From Clostridia bacterium (GTDB taxonomy: Bacteria > Bacillota > Clostridia > TANB77 > CAG-508): 26,737 nucleotides of DNA. Below the pieces are notes generated by a model that was not told where the DNA came from, ran no database searches, and saw nothing but the letters and a program-made list of their open reading frames with translations. The stretch spans positions 1-26,737 of the forward strand of contig CAAECB010000076.1 of NCBI GenBank assembly GCA_900754285.1, written 5' to 3'. Below, in pieces: positions 13,801 through 23,400 of this stretch; position 1 is the stretch's first letter, and the number at the start of each line of letters is the position of its first letter. Made by a program: the position numbers and the translations under genes.

Positions 13801-14636
13801 TGAACTTCTTTAAAAAATACATATTCATTACCAGAAGTATTATTTCTAGTTTGATATAAATATCCATTGTAGATATCTTTATTTTGAGTATTTAAATCAA
13901 CATTAATGTTAGAATGATAAACAAAAGAATCATCATCGTAATTTTTAATATGAATATCAAAAGCTAAATTATAGCTAATTTGAGACAAATCAACATTTGC
14001 CTGTTGAAGAAGTTTACCATTCAAAATAACTGAATTCACATTATCATGAATAGAGTAGTTTTTTACAATTCCAGAATTTACATATCCTAAAGAAATAGGG
14101 TTAGAGCAATCGGTGTAAAAAGTAGGAGTAGAGTAATCTGAAGATTCATTTTGTTCATTTGTATTAATGATGTTAAAATCGATACGTGAATTGTCAGCTG
14201 AAGCTATATTATCAAATTTACCAAAGTTATTTAAATTTTTGTAGTTTAATACTTGTGTACCTAAATCACTATTTGGAGTAATTTTTATGTTATCAATCCA
14301 TAATTCTTTAACTGTGTTTTGAGTTGTTAAATCAGAAATTGAAGATGTATTATCAATGTAAATTGCAATATCAGTGTATTGGCAAATATTCAAATCTTCT
14401 AAAGAATTATCTGAACGGTTATTTATAGCATTTGCACTGTTGTAAATTAATATTTTATTTACCTTAAAAATAGAAAGTTGGTTTTGGTCAGATATTTTTA
14501 AAGATTGATTTACAAATTCATTTCTTGAGTAGCTTGCATAAAAAATATATGAATAAGCTAAAATACAAATTATTAATAATATTATTAATAGCAATAATAT
14601 AAGTTTTGGGTGTTTTGTTTTAAATTTAAAATTCAT
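13797..14636 (-). CDS. Membrane-anchored extracytoplasmic protein of unknown function
   Basis: 279 residues. A basic N-terminus (MNFKFKTKHPK) and one transmembrane helix (about 12-32) are followed by an Asn/Asp/Ser-rich outer domain with little Cys, rich in predicted beta strands (ILIYNSANAINN, DIAIYIDNTSS, VKELWIDNIKITPNSD, SVILNGKLLQQANVDLSQISYNLAFDIHI). No catalytic motif recognised. The start follows AGGAGG, nine bases away. It lies downstream of the GH73 cell-wall hydrolase on the same strand, separated by three hairpins, so a cell-envelope role is plausible but unproven. Confidence 0.65.
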   Translation of the reverse strand: MNFKFKTKHPKLILLLLIILLIICILAYSYIFYASYSRNEFVNQSLKISDQNQLSIFKVNKILIYNSANAINNRSDNSLEDLNICQYTDIAIYIDNTSSISDLTTQNTVKELWIDNIKITPNSDLGTQVLNYKNLNNFGKFDNIASADNSRIDFNIINTNEQNESSDYSTPTFYTDCSNPISLGYVNSGIVKNYSIHDNVNSVILNGKLLQQANVDLSQISYNLAFDIHIKNYDDDSFVYHSNINVDLNTQNKDIYNGYLYQTRNNTSGNEYVFFKEVQ

Positions 14637-14657
14637 TTGTGTATACCTCCTATTTTT

Positions 14658-14769
14658 AAAAATCTAGGAAATATGGAGTGTTTCCTAGATTTTTGATATT
14701 CTAGGAAAGTTCTCCGAACTTCCTAGAATATCAAAATAACCATGCACAGAAATTTGCTTTGCAAATTTC
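14658..14769. repeat. Three consecutive stable hairpins between GH73 and the downstream gene
   Basis: Hairpin A: AAAAATCTAGGAAA / TTTCCTAGATTTTT, 14 bp, loop of 9 (14658-14694). Hairpin B: GATATTCTAGGAAAGTTC / GAACTTCCTAGAATATC, loop TCC, one bulge (14692-14735). Hairpin C: GAAATTTGC-TTT-GCAAATTTC (14749-14769), followed by CGCGCGCG. A and B share the core CTAGGAA, so one may be a rearranged copy of the other. Read on the minus strand they would sit in the spacer between the two genes and could attenuate or stabilise the mRNA. Confidence 0.7.
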
Positions 14770-14844
14770 GCGCGCGAACAAATACACGGACTTTAAAATG
14801 TTTTAGTAAGTGCCAATGTTATTAATGTCCGCTTTTGTTCTTTC

Positions 14845-16242
14845 TTATTTTTCTAAACGTTTATATAACATTTCCATATAACTATATACTTTTTCATGCC
14901 AGTTTTCGTCACTTGCATAACGTATATTAACATTTGCTATAGTTGGGCCATTATAGTATGTAGCTAACGCTTTTTCGTTATCGTAAATTCTTGTACCAAC
15001 TGGATTTATATAGTATTTTACCATAACTTTTGCAACTAATTCTATTCCATCTTTGTAATCTGTAAATTCAAAAGATGATTCGTATGGAGTAGCATCATAT
15101 GAGCCATATCCAAATAAGTTCTTTTTATCGTTAGCAATTTGAGATGTTCCCCAAGCACTTTCGTGAATACCTAAAGATGCTAGGAATATACCATTTATTT
15201 TGTATTTTGTATCAATATTGTAAAATGTTTCATAATTGTCCTCAAAGATTTTATTTTTATCATTTGGTAGGCCAGTGAATATTTTTTTGTAATCTGATAG
15301 TGTTAGTCCAGATGATTGATTTAAAGGCATATCTTTATCTAATTTTACTACTATTTTTGTAATACGATTTTTTTCTGGCATAGTAGGTGTTACTGCAGCT
15401 GATGTTAAATTTTTTGTAGGTAGATATCCTTCAATTCCGTCATAAGAAACTTTACACCAATCTTCACTTGGTAAATCTAATAGAGTAACATCATAATAAG
15501 TTTTTATTTCTGCAAGTTCTTTTGATGTGTCTGACATTTCTTCACGTAATGTGGTATCTTTTGTTAAATATAAAGTGTCTTTTATGTGTGCTTTGATTTT
15601 TGCTAAAAATTCAGATGTTCCAACATCAACTATTTGTGGAATGAAATCTTCAGTTTTTTCTTCTTGTAAAATAGTCTCATTAGTCAATTCTCCGTTATCA
15701 TAAGAACGTACAAGTGTTACATTCTTTTTTCCATTTGTACCATTTTGTAAAACTACTTCTTCTCCTTTGGGTAATAAGTTTCTTTCTGTATATAAAGTTT
15801 CAAAAGGAATGTCACGTTCTTCTACAACTTGTTCTTTTACTGTTTCTAGTGCGGCATTTGAAGTTATGATATTATGTGCATTTAGTCTGTGTCTATTAAT
15901 TTCTATAGAAACACTGGATTTTCCTACTTCAGATAATGGTGAGTACAATTCTATTGAAGGGTCTTTTGCTGATATAGAATTTGAGCCTAGCAAAGCCATA
16001 ACTACTGCTATTAGCAAAAGGACAAATACAAATGTGATTCTTAATGTCTTGCTATGAGGAGTGCTTGTACTTTTTATTTTCTTGATATTTTTATTGCTAT
16101 TTGAGTGAGTATTGGAATATGTAGTTTTAGCTGCTTTTTTTGCATTTTGATGTTCATATTGTAGACGTGTTTGTTGTAGTTCTCTGAATACATCTGTTAA
16201 TTGACGATTATCTGTATCAAAATAACCATTTTTGTTTGGCAT
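14845..16242 (-). CDS. Cell-wall glucosaminidase with G5 and SH3-like domains (GH73)
   Basis: 465 residues. A cytoplasmic, Asn/Lys-rich N-terminus of about 65 residues, one transmembrane helix (about 68-90), a G5 domain (about 132-205, VEERDIPFETLYTERNLLPKGEE...), an SH3b-like segment (about 218-277, ending WCKVSYDGIEGYLPTKNLTS) and a C-terminal glucosaminidase domain (about 330-465). The catalytic Glu361 is in HESAWGTS, with NLFGYG and YYNGPTIANVNIRYA downstream. Such enzymes cut N-acetylglucosaminyl bonds of peptidoglycan during growth or separation. Membrane anchoring through an internal helix with a long cytoplasmic tail is less common than a signal peptide. Start follows AGAAAGGA. Promoter at 16314-16342. 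Confidence 0.88.
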   Translation of the reverse strand: MPNKNGYFDTDNRQLTDVFRELQQTRLQYEHQNAKKAAKTTYSNTHSNSNKNIKKIKSTSTPHSKTLRITFVFVLLLIAVVMALLGSNSISAKDPSIELYSPLSEVGKSSVSIEINRHRLNAHNIITSNAALETVKEQVVEERDIPFETLYTERNLLPKGEEVVLQNGTNGKKNVTLVRSYDNGELTNETILQEEKTEDFIPQIVDVGTSEFLAKIKAHIKDTLYLTKDTTLREEMSDTSKELAEIKTYYDVTLLDLPSEDWCKVSYDGIEGYLPTKNLTSAAVTPTMPEKNRITKIVVKLDKDMPLNQSSGLTLSDYKKIFTGLPNDKNKIFEDNYETFYNIDTKYKINGIFLASLGIHESAWGTSQIANDKKNLFGYGSYDATPYESSFEFTDYKDGIELVAKVMVKYYINPVGTRIYDNEKALATYYNGPTIANVNIRYASDENWHEKVYSYMEMLYKRLEK

Positions 16243-16313
16243 AACTTTATTTCTTCCTTTCTATATTTTTTGTGATTTATTGCTTCAAAAATCTTCATAT
16301 TTCTACAATACAT

Positions 16314-16342
16314 ATTATATAATAATAATAATAACTTGTCTA
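16314..16342 (-). promoter_or_regulatory. Promoter of the GH73 gene
   Basis: On the minus strand: TAGACA (16337-16342), 17-base spacer made mostly of ATT repeats, TATAAT (16314-16319). Confidence 0.6.
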
Positions 16343-16363
16343 TATTTTTTTAGAAAAAATCAC

Positions 16364-16391
16364 TTGCAAATTTTGTAAAATAGTATATAAT
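16364..16391 (+). promoter_or_regulatory. Promoter of rnc
   Basis: TTGCAA (16364-16369), 16-base spacer, TATAAT (16386-16391). Confidence 0.65.
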
Positions 16392-16425
16392 ATAAAGGAA
16401 AAATGTGATTTGAGGGGGTGAAAAA

Positions 16426-17109
16426 ATGAATAGTGGTAAATTGGAAAGGTTGCAAGAAAATATAAAGTACAAATTTAATAATATAGAATTGTTAAAAACT
16501 GCATTAACTCATACATCATATGCATATGACCATGAAATACAAAGTAATGAAAAATTGGAGTTTTTGGGTGATAGTATTTTAGAATTTGTATCTAGTCAGT
16601 ATATTTACAAAAATTATCCTAAACTAAAGGAAGGAGAAATGACTAAAGTCAGAGCAACAGTTGTATGTGAATCAAGTTTGTATAAGGTAGCAGGGCTACA
16701 TGATTTTAGTGATTTCTTATACATAGGAAAATCTGAACAACATTCAAAAGGAAATAAAAAACCTGCAATATTGGCTGATAGTGTGGAGGCAGTAATAGCA
16801 GCAATGTATTTAGATGGAGGTTTGGAGCCAGCTTCAAAATTTATTATAGAAAATTTAAAAGATGAAATCGCGGTTGCAACACAACATGTAGGAGAAAAAG
16901 ATTACAAAACTATGTTGCAAGAAAAATTGCAAGAACATGGAAAAGTAAAAATTGTGTATAGAATCGTAAAAGAAACAGGTCCAGATCATGATAAGAGTTT
17001 TGAAGCAGAAGTGGAATTGAATGGTAAAGAACTTGCAAGAGGAAAAGGAAAAAGCAAAAAATTGGCTGAAATGGGAGCTGCTAAAAAAGCATTAGAACAG
17101 TTAAAATAA
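16426..17109 (+). CDS. rnc: Ribonuclease III
   Basis: 227 residues. Double-strand-specific endoribonuclease for rRNA and mRNA processing. The catalytic signature NEKLEFLGDSILEF (metal-binding Glu45 and Asp49) and the second acidic cluster ADSVEAVIAAMYLDGG (about 119-134) are intact; the C-terminal dsRNA-binding domain covers about 155-227 and ends KGKSKKLAEMGAAKKALEQL. The gene is followed after 23 bases by an Elp3-like radical SAM gene, a pairing often seen in Clostridia, where smc usually comes next. Ribosome-binding site GAGGGGGTG; a GTG-AAA-AAA-TGA micro-ORF there overlaps the ATG. Confidence 0.96.
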   Translation: MNSGKLERLQENIKYKFNNIELLKTALTHTSYAYDHEIQSNEKLEFLGDSILEFVSSQYIYKNYPKLKEGEMTKVRATVVCESSLYKVAGLHDFSDFLYIGKSEQHSKGNKKPAILADSVEAVIAAMYLDGGLEPASKFIIENLKDEIAVATQHVGEKDYKTMLQEKLQEHGKVKIVYRIVKETGPDHDKSFEAEVELNGKELARGKGKSKKLAEMGAAKKALEQLK

Positions 17110-17132
17110 ATAGAAAATTCAAGGAGGTGTCT

Positions 17133-18191
17133 ATGAAAAAGAAATATGTTATTCCAGTATTTGTACCACATTTAGGTTGTCCAAATGATTGCGTATTTTG
17201 CAACCAAAAATCAATTAGTGGTCAAAAAAAGAATATAACGAAAGAAGATGCCAAAAAAATTATTGATGAATTTTTAGAAGAAATAAAAGATAGAGATGGA
17301 GAAAAAGAAATAGCGTTTTTTGGAGGAAGTTTTACAGCAATAGAGGAGAGCAAACAAGAAGAATTGTTACAACTTGCTTATGAATATGTAAAGCAAGGAA
17401 AAGTTGGAAGTATAAGAATTTCAACAAGGCCAGATTATATCAATAAAGAGATTCTAAAAAGGTTAAAAAAATATAAAGTAAAAACAATAGAATTGGGAGT
17501 GCAATCATCAAATGATTATGTGCTACAAAAAGCAGGTAGAGGGCATACTTTTGAAGATGTAAAAAAAGCTTCAAAATTAATTAGGAAAAAAGGTTTTGTG
17601 TTGGGACATCAGATGATGATAGGTTTGCCAGAAAGTACTAGACAGGATGAAATAAATACTGCAAAAGACTTAATAAGACTAAAACCTAAAATGGTTCGAA
17701 TTTATCCAGTTTTAGTTTTAAAAGGAACAAAACTTGAAAAGGATTATCAAGATGAAAAGTATAAGGCTTTGACAGTTGTTCAAGCTGTGGAAATCTGCAA
17801 AGAATTAGTGAGAATGTTTGATGATAAAAATATTGATATTATAAGAGTGGGTTTGCAAAATACAGATGAAATATCAGATCCAAAAAGTAAAGAGAGCCAA
17901 GTTATAGCAGGTCCATATCATCCAGCCTTTAGACAACTAGTTGAGTCTGCTATGTGGTATGATGCTATTGTTAGTAAAATTAAGAAATTGAATACTAAAG
18001 TTAAGGAAGTTGAAATTACTGTAAATCCTATTGATGTTAATAGTGTGATTGGTCATAAAAAAGAGAATGTTAAAAAATTGAAAGATATATATGATGTTGA
18101 TTTATTTGTTAAACAAGATAAAAAAATAAAACAAGGAAAATCTAAAATTGAGATTATAAAATTATATAAAGACTTTTTAGAGGAACAGTGA
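17133..18191 (+). CDS. Elp3-like (elongator complex protein 3-type) radical SAM protein
   Basis: 352 residues from ATG 17133, which follows AAGGAGGT; a GTG two codons earlier overlaps the ribosome-binding site. Cluster cysteines C16-x3-C20-x2-C23 in GCPNDCVFC, then IAFFGGSFTAIE (about 60-71), ISTRPDYIN, VKTIELGVQSSND, GHQMMIGLPEST and RIYPVLVLKGTKLEK, all typical of the bacterial branch of Elp3/HemN-like enzymes next to rnc. It lacks the acetyltransferase domain of true Elp3, and its substrate is unknown. The TGA stop falls inside the left arm of the repeat hairpin at 18187-18223, so the element inserted at the very end of the gene. Confidence 0.9.
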   Translation: MKKKYVIPVFVPHLGCPNDCVFCNQKSISGQKKNITKEDAKKIIDEFLEEIKDRDGEKEIAFFGGSFTAIEESKQEELLQLAYEYVKQGKVGSIRISTRPDYINKEILKRLKKYKVKTIELGVQSSNDYVLQKAGRGHTFEDVKKASKLIRKKGFVLGHQMMIGLPESTRQDEINTAKDLIRLKPKMVRIYPVLVLKGTKLEKDYQDEKYKALTVVQAVEICKELVRMFDDKNIDIIRVGLQNTDEISDPKSKESQVIAGPYHPAFRQLVESAMWYDAIVSKIKKLNTKVKEVEITVNPIDVNSVIGHKKENVKKLKDIYDVDLFVKQDKKIKQGKSKIEIIKLYKDFLEEQ

Positions 18192-18489
18192 TGTTTTTGG
18201 GGACGGACTCAAAAAACATCACTCTTACATACTATTTAAAAATAATAAATGTTATATGGGTTAATAATTTTTTCGGTTCAATACGCAAACTAAAAATTTC
18301 TAAAATAAAATAATGTAATCCTTCAGCTTAGTCCTCACTTCGTTCGACGTGAAGCTCTTCCATTATTTTATTTAAGAAATTTTAAGATTGTTCCAATCAC
18401 ATTCAAAAATTATTTTACCATATAACATTTATTATTTTTTATGTAACTTGAAAAAGTAGTGTTTTTTTGCTCCGTCCCCAAAAACATCA
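18187..18489. repeat. Hairpin-bounded 300-bp palindromic repeat, copy 2
   Basis: Same organisation as copy 1 at 2985-3283 and nearly identical across the core. Left hairpin: AGTGATGTTTTT / AAAAACATCACT (12 bp, perfect) around GGGGACGGACTCA. Right hairpin: TAGTGTTTTT / AAAAACATCA (imperfect) around TTGCTCCGTCCCC. The core carries the same AATAATAAATGTTATATG inverted repeat and the same CTTCAGCTTAGTCC / CTTCGTTCGACGTGAAG apex. Differences between copies are partly compensatory: ACAAAAT pairing ATTTTGT in copy 1 is ATAAAAT pairing ATTTTAT here. It fills the gap between the radical SAM and yitT genes. Confidence 0.8.
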
Positions 18490-18540
18490 GCTCTTTAGTA
18501 TAAAATTACCAAAAAAGGAAATAATAAAAATGGTGATTTT

Positions 18541-19398
18541 ATGAAAAAAGAGGAAAAAATAAAAATTAAAGAATTAATTAAAGAGGGGTTAGGAACATTA
18601 TTAGGAGCAGTAATAATGGCGATTGGAACCGCTCTGTTTTTATTACCAAATCAACTATCATCAGGAGGATTTGCTGGAATAGCAACAATATTGTACTATT
18701 TGCTAAATATACCAATGGGAACAACAGTACTTGCATGTAATATACCAATATTTTTACTAGCAGGGCACAGACTAGGAAAAGGATTTTTTGTAAAATCATT
18801 ATTAGGAACAGTAAGCTTTTCAATTTTTATAGATTTATTTGATAAATTAACACCATTAACGACAGATAGATTTTTGGCGTGCATATATGGGGGTATCATA
18901 ATAGGGCTAGGAACAGCAGTTATATTAAAAAGCAACAGTTCAACTGGTGGCTCAGATTTAATAAGTTTTATAGCGAGAAGTTATAGGCCTAATTTAAGAA
19001 TGAGTAATATAATTATTATAATAGATACTGTTATAGTGGCATTAAATGTGATATTTTTTAAAGAAATAGAAATAGGTTTATATTCAGCTATAAGTATATA
19101 TTTAATGGGGAAAATTATAGATATTGTTTTTGAAGGTATATATTTTACAAAATTATTGATTATAATTTCAAACCGAAATGAGCAAATAGCAGAGGAGATA
19201 GGGAACAAAATAAAAAGAGGAACTACTGGTCTTTTTGGAAAAGGAATGTATACAGGGGAGAATAAACTTATACTAATTTGTGCAGCTTCTAGAGGAGATG
19301 TGGCTAGAGTTAAAGATATTGCTATGAGCATAGATAATAATAGTTTTATTGTTATTACTAATGCAAGAGAAGTATTTGGTAAAGGATTCAAAGAATAA
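18541..19398 (+). CDS. YitT family membrane protein
   Basis: 285 residues with five or six membrane helices in the N-terminal YitT/DUF161 part (about 12-195) and a C-terminal cytoplasmic DUF2179 domain (about 205-280: RGTTGLFGKGMYTGENKLILICAASRGDVARVKDIAMSIDNNSFIVITNAREVFGKGF). Family marks include LLPNQLSSGGFAGIATILYY, GTAVILKSNSSTGGSDLISFI and FEGIYFTKLLIIIS. Function is unknown; DUF2179 may bind a small ligand. A micro-ORF (ATG GTG ATT TTA TGA) starts 13 bases upstream and overlaps the start as ATGA. No clear promoter is seen between the repeat and the gene. Confidence 0.92.
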   Translation: MKKEEKIKIKELIKEGLGTLLGAVIMAIGTALFLLPNQLSSGGFAGIATILYYLLNIPMGTTVLACNIPIFLLAGHRLGKGFFVKSLLGTVSFSIFIDLFDKLTPLTTDRFLACIYGGIIIGLGTAVILKSNSSTGGSDLISFIARSYRPNLRMSNIIIIIDTVIVALNVIFFKEIEIGLYSAISIYLMGKIIDIVFEGIYFTKLLIIISNRNEQIAEEIGNKIKRGTTGLFGKGMYTGENKLILICAASRGDVARVKDIAMSIDNNSFIVITNAREVFGKGFKE

Positions 19399-19422
19399 AA
19401 ACGAAAATTTGTTCTATAAATA

Positions 19423-19451
19423 TTGATTTGTGATAATTTATATGTTATACT
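19423..19451 (+). promoter_or_regulatory. Promoter of ogg
   Basis: TTGATT (19423-19428), 17-base spacer, TATACT (19446-19451). Confidence 0.65.
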
Positions 19452-19488
19452 AAAAATGTTAAAAAAATAAAAAGGAATGAGATAAAAG

Positions 19489-20358
19489 ATGCAAGTACAA
19501 AAATATATATTAAAAGAACCAGAATGTTTTAATTTAAAAGATATATTTACATGTGGTCAATGTTTTAGATGGAAAGAAAATGAAGAGAAGGGATACACAG
19601 GAGTAGTTGGAGAAAATGTAATAAAAATAAAACAAGATGGAAGAAATTATATTTTAGAATCAAAAGGAAAAGATGATTTGGAGAAATTAGCAATAGAATA
19701 TTTTGATTTAAAAAGAGATTATAAAGAAATCCAAAACACATTATCTAAGATAGATGAAAATATGGAAAAAAGTATAAAATATGGTCAAGGAATACGAATA
19801 TTAAATCAAAATTTATGGGAAACAATAATATCATTTATAATATCAGCAAACAACAATATACCAAGAATTCAAAAAATAATCCAAAGACTATCAGAAAATT
19901 TTGGAAAAGAGATAATATTTGAAAATGAAAAATATTATACATTTCCTACACCAGAAGAATTAAAAGATGTAAGTGTAGAAAAATATAGAGAATTAGGCTT
20001 AGGATTTAGAGATATCAGACTATATGAAACAACACATGCAATACTAGATGGAAAAGTTGATTTAAAAAAATTAGAACAAAATCCAAATACACAAGAAGTA
20101 AGAGAAGAACTTTTGAGTTTATCTGGAGTAGGGCCAAAAGTAGCAGACTGCATTTTATTATTTTCAACATTAAAGAGATTTGAAGTATTTCCAATAGATG
20201 TATGGGTTAATAGGGTAATGAATGAATTATACATACATGGAGACGAAAATAAAGTAAATAAAAAGCAGATAGAAAAGGTAGCACACGAGAAATTCGGTGA
20301 TTTAGCAGGTTTGGCACAACAATATCTATTTTATTGGAGAAGAGAGTTACAAGAATAA
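19489..20358 (+). CDS. ogg: 8-oxoguanine DNA glycosylase/AP lyase (OGG1-type)
   Basis: 289 residues. Removes 8-oxoguanine opposite cytosine in base-excision repair. The N-terminal domain carries FTCGQCFRW (about 21-29), as in human OGG1 and the Clostridium acetobutylicum enzyme. The helix-hairpin-helix LLSLSGVGPKVADCILLFS contains catalytic Lys217 and is followed by the conserved Asp237 in FPIDVWVNRVM. The C-terminal GLAQQYLFYWRRE completes the family. Cytosolic. Followed after about 107 bases by addB, another repair gene. An AAAGGAATGAGATAA segment upstream makes a two-codon micro-ORF ending three bases before the start. Confidence 0.93.
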   Translation: MQVQKYILKEPECFNLKDIFTCGQCFRWKENEEKGYTGVVGENVIKIKQDGRNYILESKGKDDLEKLAIEYFDLKRDYKEIQNTLSKIDENMEKSIKYGQGIRILNQNLWETIISFIISANNNIPRIQKIIQRLSENFGKEIIFENEKYYTFPTPEELKDVSVEKYRELGLGFRDIRLYETTHAILDGKVDLKKLEQNPNTQEVREELLSLSGVGPKVADCILLFSTLKRFEVFPIDVWVNRVMNELYIHGDENKVNKKQIEKVAHEKFGDLAGLAQQYLFYWRRELQE

Positions 20359-20465
20359 AAAACAGATGTTAATACTATAAAAACTTTTTGTGTTTGCACA
20401 TAAGATTGCAATTAAACTAAAAAAGAAATTTCAAAAACAAGACCAATATAAAAAGGAGAAAAAAA

Positions 20466-23400
20466 GTGGGACTAAGAATAATATATGGAAGAGCAGGAAG
20501 CGGAAAAAGTGAATACTGTTATCAAGAAATAGCTAAAGAAATAGAAAAAAATGAAAAAATATTTTTAATAACACCAGAGCAATTTTCATTTACAGCTGAA
20601 AAAAAATTAATGGAAGCAGTAAAAACAGAAGCGGTATTACAAGCAGAAGTAATACATTTAAGCAGATTAGCAAAAAGAGTTATAAAAGAAATAGGAATAA
20701 AAGATGATAGAATGACAAAATGTGGAAAAGCAATGTTGATTAGTCACATATTAACAACACAAAAAAAAGAATTAAAATATTTATCAAAATCAGAAGAGAA
20801 CATAGATTTAGCAATATCAAGTATCACTGAACTAAAAAAACATGGAGTAACAGTAGAAAGACTTAAAGAACAAATAGAAAAAACAGAAAATATTTATCTA
20901 AAAACAAAATTGCAAGATATAAGCATAATATATGAGCAATATGATGAACAAATAAAACAATCATATATAGATGAAGCAGATGAATTAACAATACTTGCAC
21001 AAAATATAGAAAAAATAGAATGGCTAAAAAACAGTATTATATATATAGATGAATTTGCAGGATTTACATATTCAGAATACCACGTTATAAAAGAATTAAT
21101 AAAATATGCCAAACAAGTAAATATAACAATAACAGTAGATGATTTAGGTCAAACATTAAATCCAGATACAGATATTTTTTATGCAAATAAAATAACTGTA
21201 AAAAAACTACAAGAAATAGTAGAACAAAATGAGTTAAAACAAGAAAAGCCAATAAAACTAACAGAAATAAAAAGGTTCAAAACACCTGAACTAAAGTACA
21301 TAGAAGGACATTTGTTTAAAACACAATCCACAAAATATGAACAAAAGGTGGAAAATTTATCAATGTTTTTAGCTAAAAATCAATATACAGAAATAGAATA
21401 TATAGCAAAAGAAATCACAAAACTAGTAAAAGAAAAAAATAAAAGATATAATGACATAGCAATAATAACAAAAAATATACAAAACTACTCAAACTTAGCA
21501 AAAGTAATATTTGAAAAATATGATATACCAATATTTATAGATGAAAAAAGAGAATTAAGCCAAAATATAATAATACAATATGTATTATCAATATTTGAAA
21601 TATTACAAAAAAATTATAGTAAAGAAAGTGTATTTCAATACGCAAAAATGGGATTTTTAGATATTGAACAAGGGGATATTTTTAAACTAGAAAACTATTG
21701 TACTAAATGGGGAATAAAACAAAATAAATTCAAAAAAGATTTTGTATATGAACTAGAAGATAATAAACAAGAAGTAGAATATTATAATGAATTAAGAAAA
21801 AGAATAATAGAACCAATAGAAAAATTAAGACAAAAAATCAGAAAAGAAAAAACAGCAAAAGCAGTAACATTAGCAATATATGAATTTTTAGAAGAACAAA
21901 AAATAGAAGAAAAAATATCTTTAAAAATGCAAGAGTTAAAACAAAAAAATAGAGAAGACTTAGTACAAGAATACAAAGAAAGCTACGAAATTTTAATAAA
22001 TGTGTTAGATGAAATAGTAAAAATATTTAAAGATGAAAATATAACAATAAATCAATATTCTAATATATTAAAACAAGGATTAAAAGCTAGCAGTCTAGGA
22101 AAAATACCAGGAACACAAGACCAAGTAATAATGGGAGATGTAGATAGATCACGAAGTCACAAAGTAGATACAATTTTTATTATAGGCTTAAATGATGGAG
22201 TATATCCAAGCATAAATAAAAGTGAAGGATTTTTAGGAGATGAAGACAGAGAATATCTAAAAGAACAAGGAATAGAATTAGCAAAAGGAACTCTAGAAAA
22301 TCTATATGATGATAATTTTAATATATATAAAGCATTTACAACAGCAGAAAGAGAACTACATTTATCATATAGCTCAGCAGATACAGAAGGAGGAGCATTA
22401 AGGCCATCAATTTATATAACAAAGATAAAGAAAATGTTTCCAAATTTAAAAGAAACAAGTGATGTAATAACACAAAAATATGAAATTACAAATCAAAAAG
22501 CAACATATGAAGCACTAATAGAAAAATTAGCTAAAATACAGGAAAAAGAGCTAGAACCAGAATGGGAAGAAACATATAGATATTTCGAAAATGAAGCAAG
22601 CTGGAAAAACAAACTAGAAAAAGACTTACAAGGATTAAGTTACACCAATATACCACAAAATATAGAAACAACAACAATAGAAAAATTATATGGAAATGTA
22701 TTGAAAACAAGTGTATCAAAATTAGAAACATATAAAAAATGTCCATTTTCATATTTCCTAAAATATGGATTAAATCTTAAACAAAAAGAAGAACTAAAAA
22801 TTCAAAATTTTGATACAGGGTCATTTATGCATGAAATAATAGATTTATTTTTCAATCAAGTTAAAGAAGAAAATATACAATTAACAGAATTACTAGGAGA
22901 AGAGGAAAAAATAAGAAAAATTGTTAATCAGATAGTAGAAACAAAATTAGATTACGGAAAATATAGATTTACAGCAACAGTAAAATACAAAATTTTAATA
23001 CAAAGACTAGAAAGAATGGTAACAAAGGCATTAAAATATATTGTAGAAAGTTTAGTATATAGTGATTTTAATGTAGAAGGAACAGAAGTAGAATTTGATA
23101 ATGGAAAAGAATATAAGCCAATAGAAATAACATTAGAAAATGGTAAAAGAATAGAAATTAGAGGTAAAATAGACAGAGTAGATATTGCAAGAACATCAGA
23201 CGGAAATTATTTAAGAATAATAGATTATAAATCTTCTGCAAGAAATGTTGACTTAAATGAAGTATATGCAGGAATATCAATTCAATTATTAACATATTTA
23301 GATGCAATATGTGAAGAAAAAGACTTGATGCCAGCAGGAATTTTGTATTTTAACTTAATAGAGAAAAATGTAAATCCAAAAGTAAAAACAGAAGAAGCAA

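Noticed and set aside
2985..18489. CRISPR array
   Set aside because: The repeats are two 300-bp copies and isolated hairpins 5-10 kb apart, with no regular spacers and no cas genes.
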